From Ligilactobacillus agilis DSM 20509 (GTDB taxonomy: Bacteria > Bacillota > Bacilli > Lactobacillales > Lactobacillaceae), in the NCBI RefSeq assembly GCF_001436215.1, contig NZ_AYYP01000044.1, positions 20,468 through 65,699 of the forward strand: a stretch of 45,232 bases of DNA. Direction: 5' to 3'. The notes beneath the pieces are model-generated. The model saw only the letters and a program-made list of their open reading frames with translations. It made no database searches and had not been told where the DNA came from. Positions 26,230 to 35,232 of this stretch are shown here, piece after piece (position 1 is the stretch's first letter; every line of letters begins with the position of its first letter). The position numbers and the translations under genes are program-made.

Positions 26230-27267
26230 TTAAACCTGAATTAGGAGGTCTTTGGGAACAATACGCTTAGTCTTTTTAACAAAAACATACTTGGCAAGAA
26301 ACCCTAATAAAATTGGTAAAATCAAGAAAAGGATTGTTACTAAGACTAAGGCGGCCCCATCCACCTTCATTGCCCCTAGGGCAGCCATCGGCCCAATCAA
26401 ACCACTAAAGCCAAAGCCGGCGCTCATTGCCGTTCCTTGAATATTGAAAATTGCGCCAATCGCTCCCAAAACGGCTGCATTAATCATAACCGGGATAAAC
26501 AAGAAGGGTTTTTCTAACATATTAGCCATTTGAATCTTAGGCGTCCCCACAAAGTGAGCTAAGGTCGTCCCTAAGGAGTTAACCGAACTTCCCATAATTG
26601 CTAGCGTAAAACTTCCGGCTACAATCCCTAAGTTAGCACTTCCGGCTGCAATTCCACTCAAACCAACGGCAGTTGCAATCCCCACTGATGAAATAGGCGA
26701 AACAATTAAAACAGCAAAGACCATTCCCATCAAAGCTCCCATCAAAATTGGTTGTAAAGTAACTAGGTTTTTAATCGCCATTCCGATGAAAGTTGTTACC
26801 ATCTTAATGAAAGGTAAAGTCGTCAACCCAATTCCACCTGCAATCACAATTACTAACAAGGGCAATAGCAACACCGTGTAATTCTTAAATTTATTGCCGA
26901 TAAACTGAGCAACCAATACGGCCACCGTAATCGTCAAAGCCGTGTTAATTACGTCACCTGTCCCACTTAAAATAAAGCCCTGGGTCGTTTGTTTAATAAC
27001 CCCCCCTCCAATCATTGCTGCGGCAGCCACGGCACTGGTTTGAATCATATTAAACTTAAATAAATGCCCGACACAAAAACCTGACACAGCGGCTAATAAG
27101 GACATCGTAAAGTTAGTCATCGAAATAACTGCCGCTCCCAGTGGAAACACGCCTAATAAAGCCTTCATCAGCTGCCCGGTTAGTGCAGCGGGTACTAAGG
27201 TCACCACCACCCCCAGACTAATTCCATTCAAAATATTTAAGGTGAAATCTTTCTTGCTAATTGTCAT
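26230..27267 (-). CDS. PTS_EIIC_2-type membrane transporter (PF13303-like), possibly for aromatic compounds
   Basis: A 345-residue integral membrane protein, rich in Gly/Ala/Ile, with about nine to ten hydrophobic segments. It resembles the stand-alone PTS EIIC-like family (PF13303); no EIIA or EIIB domain or phosphorylatable His/Cys signature is seen, so PTS coupling is doubtful. Features include GISLGVVVTLVPAALTG at the N-terminus, an internal Gly-rich repeat pattern (GIAAGSANLGIVAGSFTLA) and FGFSGLIGPMAALGAMKVDG. The start is the ATG after GGAGG; the in-frame ATG at 27282 overlaps that ribosome site. It is the sole gene behind a 286-nt leader with a Tyr/Phe-rich leader peptide and attenuator, which suggests an aromatic amino acid or derivative as the cargo. 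That is inference; family substrates are not known to me. Confidence 0.82.
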   Translation of the reverse strand: MTISKKDFTLNILNGISLGVVVTLVPAALTGQLMKALLGVFPLGAAVISMTNFTMSLLAAVSGFCVGHLFKFNMIQTSAVAAAAMIGGGVIKQTTQGFILSGTGDVINTALTITVAVLVAQFIGNKFKNYTVLLLPLLVIVIAGGIGLTTLPFIKMVTTFIGMAIKNLVTLQPILMGALMGMVFAVLIVSPISSVGIATAVGLSGIAAGSANLGIVAGSFTLAIMGSSVNSLGTTLAHFVGTPKIQMANMLEKPFLFIPVMINAAVLGAIGAIFNIQGTAMSAGFGFSGLIGPMAALGAMKVDGAALVLVTILFLILPILLGFLAKYVFVKKTKRIVPKDLLIQV

Positions 27268-27285
27268 CTCTACATCCTCCATTTA

Positions 27286-27329
27286 AATTAAAAACCTGAG
27301 TACTATCAGTGATGATAATCCTCAGGTTT
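27286..27329 (-). terminator. Attenuator terminator before the PTS_EIIC_2-type gene
   Basis: Minus strand AAACCTGAG (27329-27321) pairs with CTCAGGTTT (27300-27292), with an inner TATCA/TGATA stem, followed by TTAATTT. It ends about 20 nt before the start codon. The antiterminator partner GATTATCAT lies within it. Confidence 0.85.
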
Positions 27330-27461
27330 AGTTACTAGTATTAATGGTTTGGACTAGACCCACAGATTATCATTTCTCCTGTGAGTCGAACATATCAAAA
27401 GTGCTTCTATTTCTCACAGGTGCAAACTTAGCTAATCTGGTTTGCACCCGTGCATAGTCGG

Positions 27462-27530
27462 CTACAAACCCTTCCTAAAGAAATAGAAGTAGTAATAATT
27501 ATTCAATTGTAAAGTCGTTTTCTTTAACAT
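27462..27530 (-). CDS. 22-residue leader peptide with seven consecutive Tyr/Phe codons
   Basis: ATG at 27530 preceded by GAGGAG at 8-nt spacing, 22 codons, TAG stop. The peptide begins MLKKTTLQLNN, then YYYFYFF (codons TAT TAC TAC TTC TAT TTC TTT), then RKGL. Seven aromatic codons in a row in a 22-codon frame, in the leader of a membrane transporter gene, is the hallmark of an attenuation leader peptide. The codons coincide with the 5' strand of the first leader helix, so a ribosome stalled there would change RNA folding. Confidence 0.8.
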   Translation of the reverse strand: MLKKTTLQLNNYYYFYFFRKGL

Positions 27531-27559
27531 TTAAACCACTCCTCTACTTGAATGATTAT

Positions 27560-27588
27560 AATATAAGCTATCTTTTTTAATTAGTCAA
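27560..27588 (-). promoter_or_regulatory. Promoter of the leader and PTS_EIIC_2-type gene
   Basis: TTGACT, 17 nt, TATATT on the minus strand; predicted transcript start near 27553, 23 nt before the leader peptide start codon. Confidence 0.75.
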
Positions 27589-27693
27589 GCATTTTTCTCA
27601 GTTATTTTTAATTTTATTTTTAACAAATTTAGTTTGCAGCACTAACCACTATGCTAGAATAGAAGTTAGCCTACTAATAAAGGGAGTTTTTTT

Positions 27694-28581
27694 ATGTCAA
27701 AAGGAAAAATTATTCTTTGGACCTTAGTTGCTTTGGGCCTAGTTACGGGGATTGGGTTTGCTTGCAAGAAGTTTGCCGATAACCAACATCAAAAACAGGT
27801 AGCTAAAATCACCGCGATGGAAAAGAAAGCTAGTCAAAAAGCTACCAAAACTAACAAACAAGCTAAGACTAGCTCTAAAAAAGCAAAGGTTACCTGGGTT
27901 AAAGAAGCTAAGCGGGTTTCTTTTCCAATTCTAATGTACCACAGTATTTCCGAATCTAATGGTAATACCTTACGAGTTCCTGCCAATGAATTTGACCAAG
28001 AAATGAAGTGGCTTAAAGATCATCATTACTACACTTTAAGCAACAAGGAAGCCTACCGGGTCTTATCTAAAAACGAAGTGCCCGCTAAAAAGATTGTCTG
28101 GATTACCTTAGACGACGGTTACCGCGACAACTACACGAATGCCTTTCCGGCTTTAAAGAAATATCACCTAAAGGCCACGATTAATTTAATTACCGACCAA
28201 ATTAAAAACGGTCAAGCTAACAAATTAACCATGGACCAGATTAAGGAAATGCAGGCTAGTGGCTTGGTTTCGTTCGGAAGTCATACAGTTAGCCACTCCG
28301 ATTTGTCCGCACTTTCACCTAGCGCTCAGTACGCTGAACTGAAGCAATCACGGACTTGGTTAAACAAAAACCTTCATCAAAATACCATCTATGCTTGCTA
28401 CCCTGCCGGTAAACACAATGCCGACACCCTGGCAGCTACGAAACGTGCCGGCTATAAGCTTGCTACCACCACCATTCCTGGATTAGCCAATAACGAAGGA
28501 GGCCTTTATGGTTTAAGTCGGGTTAGGGTTGAACCTAACCTCAGCCTAAGCGGCTTCCAAAGCTTGCTGGAAAACAACTAA
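27694..28581 (+). CDS. Membrane-anchored polysaccharide deacetylase (NodB domain)
   Basis: A 295-residue carbohydrate esterase family 4 protein. Seen: an N-terminal membrane anchor (IILWTLVALGLVTGIGFAC, about 6-24), a Lys/Thr/Ser-rich linker (about 30-68), then the NodB domain with PILMYHSI, the metal/catalytic motif WITLDDGYRDNY (TLDDG in place of TFDDG), the metal-binding SFGSHTVSHSDLS and YACYPAGKHN. It should act outside the cell on peptidoglycan or another N-acetylated wall polymer. A lipobox is not evident at Cys24 (context GIGFAC), though a lipoprotein cannot be fully excluded. AAGGGAG precedes the ATG; an extended -10 (TGCTAGAAT) lies at 27652-27660. Monocistronic. Confidence 0.9.
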   Translation: MSKGKIILWTLVALGLVTGIGFACKKFADNQHQKQVAKITAMEKKASQKATKTNKQAKTSSKKAKVTWVKEAKRVSFPILMYHSISESNGNTLRVPANEFDQEMKWLKDHHYYTLSNKEAYRVLSKNEVPAKKIVWITLDDGYRDNYTNAFPALKKYHLKATINLITDQIKNGQANKLTMDQIKEMQASGLVSFGSHTVSHSDLSALSPSAQYAELKQSRTWLNKNLHQNTIYACYPAGKHNADTLAATKRAGYKLATTTIPGLANNEGGLYGLSRVRVEPNLSLSGFQSLLENN

Positions 28582-28589
28582 GCTTCATA

Positions 28590-28618
28590 AGAACTAAGCC
28601 TTGCGCTTGGTTCTTTTT
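28590..28618 (+). terminator. Terminator of the polysaccharide deacetylase gene
   Basis: AGAACTAAGC pairs with GCTTGGTTCT, followed by TTTTG. Confidence 0.85.
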
Positions 28619-28631
28619 GTTTGCTCTACGT

Positions 28632-28660
28632 TTGCGCCCCCGCTTGCAAATTAGTATAAT
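28632..28660 (+). promoter_or_regulatory. Promoter of ispE-ogt
   Basis: TTGCGC, 17 nt, TATAAT, 35 nt before the ispE start codon. Confidence 0.65.
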
Positions 28661-28695
28661 AGGACTAACATAAATTTAGAAAAAAAGGTGAGGTT

Positions 28696-29574
28696 ATGGA
28701 GATTCTCGAAAAAGCTCCAGCTAAATTAAATTTCAGCCTCGATACACCTTTTCGCCATGCCGACGGCAACCACGAATGGCAAATGGTGATGATTGCAATT
28801 GATTTAGCTGACTATGTCCAAGTCAGGACAATCCCCACATCCAAACAAATCACGGTTTTAACAGACAGTGGCTTTCTTCCCTGTGACCGGAGGAATCTAG
28901 CTTACCAAGCGGCTTTAAAACTCCAACAAGACTACCAGGTCGACCAAGGGGTTGAAATCATTATCAAGAAAAACATTCCAGTTGCAGCTGGCATGGGTGG
29001 GGGGTCAAGTGATGCCGCTGCAGTTTTACGCGCTTTAAATCAGGCTTGGAACCTGAAGCTATCTAAGGCTAAACTGGCCCAAATCGGTCTAGAAATTGAC
29101 TCGGATGTCCCTTTTTGTGTCTACAGCGAACCCGCTTTAGTTACTGGCAAAGGTGAGTTAATTAACCCCCTCGGCGATTTCCCTTCTCTTTGGATTATTG
29201 TTGCTAAACCCAAGGCTAGCGTCTCAACACCCACGATTTTAAAACAGATTGACTATTCAAACTTAGCTCATCTTGACGTCACCGGCCTTGTTTCCGCCCT
29301 AAAAGAACAAGATTACGCTCAAATTACCGCTAAAATGGGGAACGTTTTAGAACCAATCACTTCCAAAAAACATCCAGATATCCTTAGAATCAAAACTAAA
29401 ATGCTCAAATTCGGTGCGGATGCCGCCCAAATGAGCGGAAGTGGCCCAACCGTTTTTGGAATTACCCAAAAGTATTCACGTGCCCAACATATTTACAACA
29501 GTCTGCGTGGTTTTTGTGATGAAGTTTACCTAGTACGCCCTTTAAGTGCCACTAGTAAGAAAGAGGGATCGTAA
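28696..29574 (+). CDS. ispE: 4-diphosphocytidyl-2-C-methyl-D-erythritol kinase-like GHMP kinase
   Basis: A 292-residue GHMP kinase of the IspE family. Seen: the N-terminal substrate motif KAPAKLNFSLDT with Lys-Asn, the ATP loop PVAAGMGGGSSDAAAVLRAL (about 98-117), the conserved IDSDVPFC, and the C-terminal MSGSGPTVFG. In organisms using the MEP route it phosphorylates CDP-ME. This window also encodes HMG-CoA reductase, the key enzyme of the alternative mevalonate route, and lactobacilli are known to keep ispE without the rest of the MEP pathway, so the true substrate may differ. Typical neighbour of purR, ksgA and rnmV in Firmicutes. AAAAGGTGAGG lies before the ATG. Its stop overlaps the next start (TAATG). 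Confidence 0.92.
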   Translation: MEILEKAPAKLNFSLDTPFRHADGNHEWQMVMIAIDLADYVQVRTIPTSKQITVLTDSGFLPCDRRNLAYQAALKLQQDYQVDQGVEIIIKKNIPVAAGMGGGSSDAAAVLRALNQAWNLKLSKAKLAQIGLEIDSDVPFCVYSEPALVTGKGELINPLGDFPSLWIIVAKPKASVSTPTILKQIDYSNLAHLDVTGLVSALKEQDYAQITAKMGNVLEPITSKKHPDILRIKTKMLKFGADAAQMSGSGPTVFGITQKYSRAQHIYNSLRGFCDEVYLVRPLSATSKKEGS

Positions 29575-30077
29575 TGGATTATACCTGTGTTACAATCGCT
29601 GACCATAGCTACTACTTAGCCGCCAGCTCCACTGGGTTATGTTTTGTAGGTAGCCCCGACGGCATTTTTCAAGAATTAGTTTCTTTTTACCCGCGGGCTA
29701 CACTAACCCCTACTACTTCTAATTCGATTTTACTGGCAGCTCAAGCACAGTTGGACGCATATTTTAAAAAAGCAACGCAAAATTTTAATGTCCCCCTAGA
29801 TTTTACAGTTGGGACCGCCTTTCAACAGACTGTTTGGCAACAATTAACTCAGATTCCTTATGGGCAAACCCTTAGCTACCAAGAATTAGCTACACGACTT
29901 GCCCAGCCCAATGCCAGTCGTGCAGTAGCATCTGCGGTTGCTAAAAATCCCCTGTTAATAATTGTCCCCTGTCACCGTATTATCCGCGCCGACGGTAGCT
30001 TAGGAGATTTTCGCGCAGGGAAGGCATTCAAACGACAATTACTAGAGCTTGAACAAGCAGACCTTAACTCAAAGTAA
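29574..30077 (+). CDS. ogt: Methylated-DNA--protein-cysteine methyltransferase
   Basis: A 167-residue suicide repair protein that takes the alkyl group from O6-alkylguanine onto its cysteine. Seen: a variable N-terminal ribonuclease-like domain, the wing/helix region GTAFQQTVWQQLTQIPYGQTLSYQELA, the arginine finger ASRAVASAVAKNPLLIIVPCHRI with the acceptor Cys in PCHRI, and GDFRAGKAFKRQLLELE. No N-terminal zinc/Ada extension. Translationally coupled to ispE by a one-base overlap (TAATG). Confidence 0.95.
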   Translation: MDYTCVTIADHSYYLAASSTGLCFVGSPDGIFQELVSFYPRATLTPTTSNSILLAAQAQLDAYFKKATQNFNVPLDFTVGTAFQQTVWQQLTQIPYGQTLSYQELATRLAQPNASRAVASAVAKNPLLIIVPCHRIIRADGSLGDFRAGKAFKRQLLELEQADLNSK

Positions 30078-30113
30078 AGCGCACTGACCATGAACGGCCG
30101 GTGCGCTTTACTT
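30072..30113. terminator. Hairpin between convergent ogt and ksgA
   Basis: AAGTAAAGCGCAC (30072-30084) pairs with GTGCGCTTTACTT (30101-30113). The T tracts are weak on both sides, so efficiency is uncertain. Confidence 0.65.
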
Positions 30114-30115
30114 CG

Positions 30116-31012
30116 TTATTTAACTTTTACCCCAGTAGCTAATAAACAATCTGCTAAGCGGACAAAATCTGCAATGGTCAAGCGTTCTGCCCGTACGCTC
30201 GGTTCAATTTCCACCTGCGCCAGTGCTTGACTTAGCTTTTCTTTGACCTCAGCTTGCTTACCGTACAAGCCCTGTAAATTATTCCACAGACTCTTGCGTC
30301 TATGCATAAAGGCTCCCCGGACTAACTGGTGGAAGAAGCGTTCGTCTTGAGGTTGATACTCCTTGGCCTTCTTTTTAGTTAAAGAAATGATGGCCGAATC
30401 AACCTTAGGTTGGGGAACAAATACCGTCTTCGGAACAATAAAAGCAACCTGACAATCCATCTCGTATTGAACTCCAATCGAGAGTGAACCATAATCCTTA
30501 GAACCTGGTTGAGCCGCTAAGCGGTTAGCAACTTCTTTTTGCATCATCACCACGATTTGGTCAAAGGCAAGTTCAGTTGCTAGTAAGTGCATAATAATTG
30601 GAGTGGTGATGTAGTATGGCAGGTTAGCAACAATTTTTAACCGGTGCTGGCCATCAAAGTGCTCAGCGATTAACTCCTTCAAATTAGCTTTCAAAATATC
30701 TTGGTGAATAACCTCAACATTAGGATAAGGAGCCAATGTTTCTTTTAAAACTGGTAGTAGCCGGTCATCAATCTCCAAGGCTAAGACTTGGTGGGCTGAC
30801 TTGGCTAACTGTTCTGTTAACGCCCCAATTCCAGGACCAATTTCAATTACATCGTCAGCTTCACTAACCTCAGCTGCAGCCACAATTTTCTTTAACACAT
30901 TAATATCCGTTAAAAAATTTTGGCCTAGGCTTTTTTTAAAGGTCAAGCCGTAGGTTTCCATAATTGCCCGCGTTCTTGTTGGTGAAGCAATTTCAGGTAA
31001 GTTGTTATCCAT
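30116..31012 (-). CDS. rsmA: 16S rRNA (adenine1518-N6/adenine1519-N6) dimethyltransferase
   Basis: A 298-residue KsgA/RsmA, which dimethylates the two adjacent adenines near the 3' end of 16S rRNA during small-subunit maturation. Seen: the N-terminal [14 protein letters not shown]-binding motif [14 protein letters not shown], acidic motif [11 protein letters not shown], catalytic [10 protein letters not shown] and C-terminal rRNA-contact helices. GAAGGAG precedes the ATG, which overlaps the end of rnmV by 8 nt. Last gene of the tatD-rnmV-rsmA operon. Loss of this methylation gives kasugamycin resistance in other bacteria. Confidence 0.97.
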   Translation of the reverse strand: MDNNLPEIASPTRTRAIMETYGLTFKKSLGQNFLTDINVLKKIVAAAEVSEADDVIEIGPGIGALTEQLAKSAHQVLALEIDDRLLPVLKETLAPYPNVEVIHQDILKANLKELIAEHFDGQHRLKIVANLPYYITTPIIMHLLATELAFDQIVVMMQKEVANRLAAQPGSKDYGSLSIGVQYEMDCQVAFIVPKTVFVPQPKVDSAIISLTKKKAKEYQPQDERFFHQLVRGAFMHRRKSLWNNLQGLYGKQAEVKEKLSQALAQVEIEPSVRAERLTIADFVRLADCLLATGVKVK

Positions 31013-31580
31013 TTTGTTCTCCTTCGTTAATCTCTTTCAAAGCAGCCGCAAATTCTTCGGGACTAATCTGAAATAGGTTAAGCCGCTTATAGAGTTGCTT
31101 GCCGTTGGTATAACCAATGTGTAGATACTCTCCCAAAAGCCGCCGTCTTTTCTTAGCTTCCGGACCAGAAATTAAGCCAGCAAGTGCTAGGTCTTCACGA
31201 CTAATCTGAATAGGGGCCGCGACATCTTCGGTATAGAGGTTCTTCAAAGCAGCTCTTATTGCTTCTAAACTAGCATGTTCTACCCCTAAGCTGCCTTTAT
31301 GGTCAGGAGCCGCATCCCGCCGGTTTAAAAAGGCATGTTTTACTCCAGGGACTGCTTCTCTAATAGTCTTTCTGATCTTTTCGCCCGAATAGTCGGGGTC
31401 AGTAAATACAATTACCCCCCGTTTTTCATGCAACTCTTCAATCTGTTCTAAGGTTTCCTCGCTAATTGCTGACCCCCGCGTTTCCAGGGTGTCAGCATTA
31501 ACGGCCAACTGAATACGCTTAGTATCAGATTTACCTTCCACTACAATAACTTCTCTAATTTTCATTCTTTCTTCAGTCAT
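31005..31580 (-). CDS. rnmV: Ribonuclease M5
   Basis: A 191-residue Toprim-domain nuclease that trims 5S rRNA precursors. Seen: Toprim Glu in [13 protein letters not shown], the DxD motif [15 protein letters not shown] and the C-terminal [26 protein letters not shown]. Two in-frame starts are possible: ATG 31580, after GAGG and overlapping tatD by 8 nt, and ATG 31565 ([11 protein letters not shown], the family N-terminus) with a weaker AGAAAG. I use the first; the second would shorten it by five residues. Coupled with tatD upstream and rsmA downstream by overlaps. Confidence 0.95.
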   Translation of the reverse strand: MTEERMKIREVIVVEGKSDTKRIQLAVNADTLETRGSAISEETLEQIEELHEKRGVIVFTDPDYSGEKIRKTIREAVPGVKHAFLNRRDAAPDHKGSLGVEHASLEAIRAALKNLYTEDVAAPIQISREDLALAGLISGPEAKKRRRLLGEYLHIGYTNGKQLYKRLNLFQISPEEFAAALKEINEGEQNG

Positions 31581-32343
31581 TAATCCTCAAAATTCTTTCT
31601 GTATTTTGATACGTTCTGCTAGCTAGACTAGCCGCACTCAAACCCAATTCCTGCGCTAAAAATTCCACCGTGTAGCGGGTTAAAGCCGGTTCATTAGCCC
31701 GCCCCCTAAATGGCAAGGGGGTTAGGTAGGGAGCATCCGTTTCAACTAGCATCCTATCTAAAGGGGTACTTAGCGCCGCCTGTTTAACTTCCTTAGCGTT
31801 ACCAAAAGTCACTACCCCACTGTAAGACAGGTACATTCCTAAATCCAAAAACTTTTTAGCCCAGTCTTGATTTCCATTAAAGCTGTGCATGATTCCACCA
31901 AAGCGCCCTAGCTCACTAGCTTTTAAAATTGGGTAAGTATCAGCAATCGCATCCCGGTTATGAATAGTCACTGGTAGGTGGTGTTTAGCCGCTAGCTGTA
32001 ATTGGCGCTGAAAAACTTCTTTTTGAACTTGGTGATCAACTTCATTATGATAATCCAGGCCAATTTCGCCTAGGACTTTTACCTTAGGGTGGGCCAAGAT
32101 TGTTTCTAGCCAGTTTTCCTTAGCATCATCATAATTCAAGGCATCATCCGGATGAATTCCAACCGCACCATAAATGTCAGGAAATTGTTCACATAGCTTT
32201 AGCATCTGGGTGGCAGAATAATCATCGTAAGCTACTAAGAGCATGGCCGTGACTCCAAAGGCCTGTGCGCGTTTAATTGCATCATATTCATCGCCAGCAA
32301 AAAAACGAGCATTAATATGGGTATGTGAATCAAATATCTTCAT
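31573..32343 (-). CDS. tatD: TatD-family metal-dependent deoxyribonuclease
   Basis: A 256-residue TatD-type TIM-barrel hydrolase. Seen: metal ligands FDSHTHIN (HxH), GEIGLDYH (Glu), VTIHNRDA (His), GIMHSFNG (His) and the last Asp in [18 protein letters not shown]. Relatives are Mg-dependent 3' to 5' DNA exonucleases; the physiological role in Firmicutes is unclear. First gene of tatD-rnmV-rsmA, a common order. The metG terminator separates it from metG upstream, and no strong promoter is obvious, so some read-through from metG is possible. Confidence 0.93.
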   Translation of the reverse strand: MKIFDSHTHINARFFAGDEYDAIKRAQAFGVTAMLLVAYDDYSATQMLKLCEQFPDIYGAVGIHPDDALNYDDAKENWLETILAHPKVKVLGEIGLDYHNEVDHQVQKEVFQRQLQLAAKHHLPVTIHNRDAIADTYPILKASELGRFGGIMHSFNGNQDWAKKFLDLGMYLSYSGVVTFGNAKEVKQAALSTPLDRMLVETDAPYLTPLPFRGRANEPALTRYTVEFLAQELGLSAASLASRTYQNTERILRIND

Positions 32344-32368
32344 TTACTTTTACCTCTATATAAAATTA

Positions 32369-32416
32369 CTAAAACTAGGTGGTCGTAACTTTAAAGATAC
32401 TACCACCTAGTTTTAG
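32369..32416 (-). terminator. Terminator of metG
   Basis: Minus strand CTAAAACTAGGTGGT pairs with ACCACCTAGTTTTAG (15 bp), followed by TAATTTTAT; the T tract is imperfect, so partial read-through into tatD is plausible. Confidence 0.8.
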
Positions 32417-32422
32417 AATTGT

Positions 32423-34483
<2,061 letters not shown>

Positions 34484-34510
34484 CTATTAGTATACCATAA
34501 CATTACGGGG

Positions 34511-35215
34511 TTACGGGTTATCAACTTGCGCAAATTCTTTAACCGCGTCTCCTTGAATCATAATCCCGTCACTAGGTAAACTAATCACCTCTTTGTTGAC
34601 GGCCACCACCTTAGCCTTAGGTGAACGATACTGTATTAAACCGGCAAAGGGATAAACCACAAAAGAAGTCCCACATACAACTACTAAATCGGCTTGGCTT
34701 AAAGCTGTTAGTGCTTGGTTTAGCCTTGCTTGCTTAATTCCTTCCTCATACAAAACAACGTCCGGCCTCAAAATTCCCCCACAATCTTGGTGGTACATAT
34801 TCTTGAGGTAGGTTTTATAGGTTACAGTTTGACCACACTTTTGACAGTAAAGGTCATAGAGGTTACCGTGAAATTCAACTAGACGCTCTAAGTCGCTACC
34901 AGCCTTAGCGTGTAAGCCATCAATATTTTGGGTAATAATCGTTGCCCGCTTGGCCTTAGTAAAAGCTGCCATCTTTTCGTGAATAATATTGGGCTTGGCC
35001 TTAGGGTAGTAAAGGTTAGCCTTTAAGTATTCATAAAATACTTCCGGTTCTTTAACTAGGCAAGTGTGACTCAATAAGTACTCAGGCCGCCTTTTATTCG
35101 CATAAAGCCCATTTTTAGAACGATAATCAGGAATCCCCGAAGCCGTTGATACCCCGGCCCCAGTCAAAAAGACAATCCTCTTGGCAGTGGTTAACAAATC
35201 ATTTAACTGGGTCAT
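34511..35215 (-). CDS. NAD-dependent protein deacylase (Sir2 family)
   Basis: A 234-residue sirtuin that removes acyl groups from lysine using NAD. Seen: GAGVSTASGIPDYRS, TQNIDGLHAKAG, catalytic His in EFHGNL, and the zinc ribbon CQKC followed by HQDC, where the first Cys of the second pair is His. C-terminal GTSFVVYPFAGLI and VAVNKE complete the Rossmann part. The start is the third-codon ATG, correctly spaced from GAAGGA; ATG 35221 touches the ribosome site. Follows the HELLH-protein gene by 17 nt and is likely the last gene of the mvaA operon, suggesting that acylation control is linked to acyl-CoA use; that is inference. Confidence 0.92.
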   Translation of the reverse strand: MTQLNDLLTTAKRIVFLTGAGVSTASGIPDYRSKNGLYANKRRPEYLLSHTCLVKEPEVFYEYLKANLYYPKAKPNIIHEKMAAFTKAKRATIITQNIDGLHAKAGSDLERLVEFHGNLYDLYCQKCGQTVTYKTYLKNMYHQDCGGILRPDVVLYEEGIKQARLNQALTALSQADLVVVCGTSFVVYPFAGLIQYRSPKAKVVAVNKEVISLPSDGIMIQGDAVKEFAQVDNP

Positions 35216-35232
35216 AACCATCCTTCTTTCCC

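Larger units (their letters stand above)
27268..27553 (-). promoter_or_regulatory. Leader-peptide attenuator of the PTS_EIIC_2-type gene
   Basis: This 286-nt leader fills most of the 426-nt gap up to the deacetylase gene. In minus-strand order it holds a small Tyr/Phe-rich open reading frame (27530-27462); strand 1 CTTCTATTTCT (27489-27479), inside that frame; a 13-bp hairpin (27452-27440 with 27427-27415); strand 2 AGAAATAGAAG (27414-27404), complementary to strand 1; CCTGTGAG (27420-27413), complementary to CTCACAGG (27385-27378); a hairpin GACTCACAG/CTGTGGGTC (27387-27357) whose loop holds ATGATAATC; its perfect partner GATTATCAT (27320-27312); and a terminator (27329-27292). The helices are mutually exclusive, as in ribosome-controlled attenuation. 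Confidence 0.75.

Noticed and set aside
27290-27530. A metabolite riboswitch (SAM, TPP, preQ1, THF or similar) or T-box in the transporter leader
   Set aside because: None of the conserved cores I know for these classes is present, there is no AGGGTGG-type T-box motif, and the aromatic-rich reading frame with its ribosome site explains the layout better.
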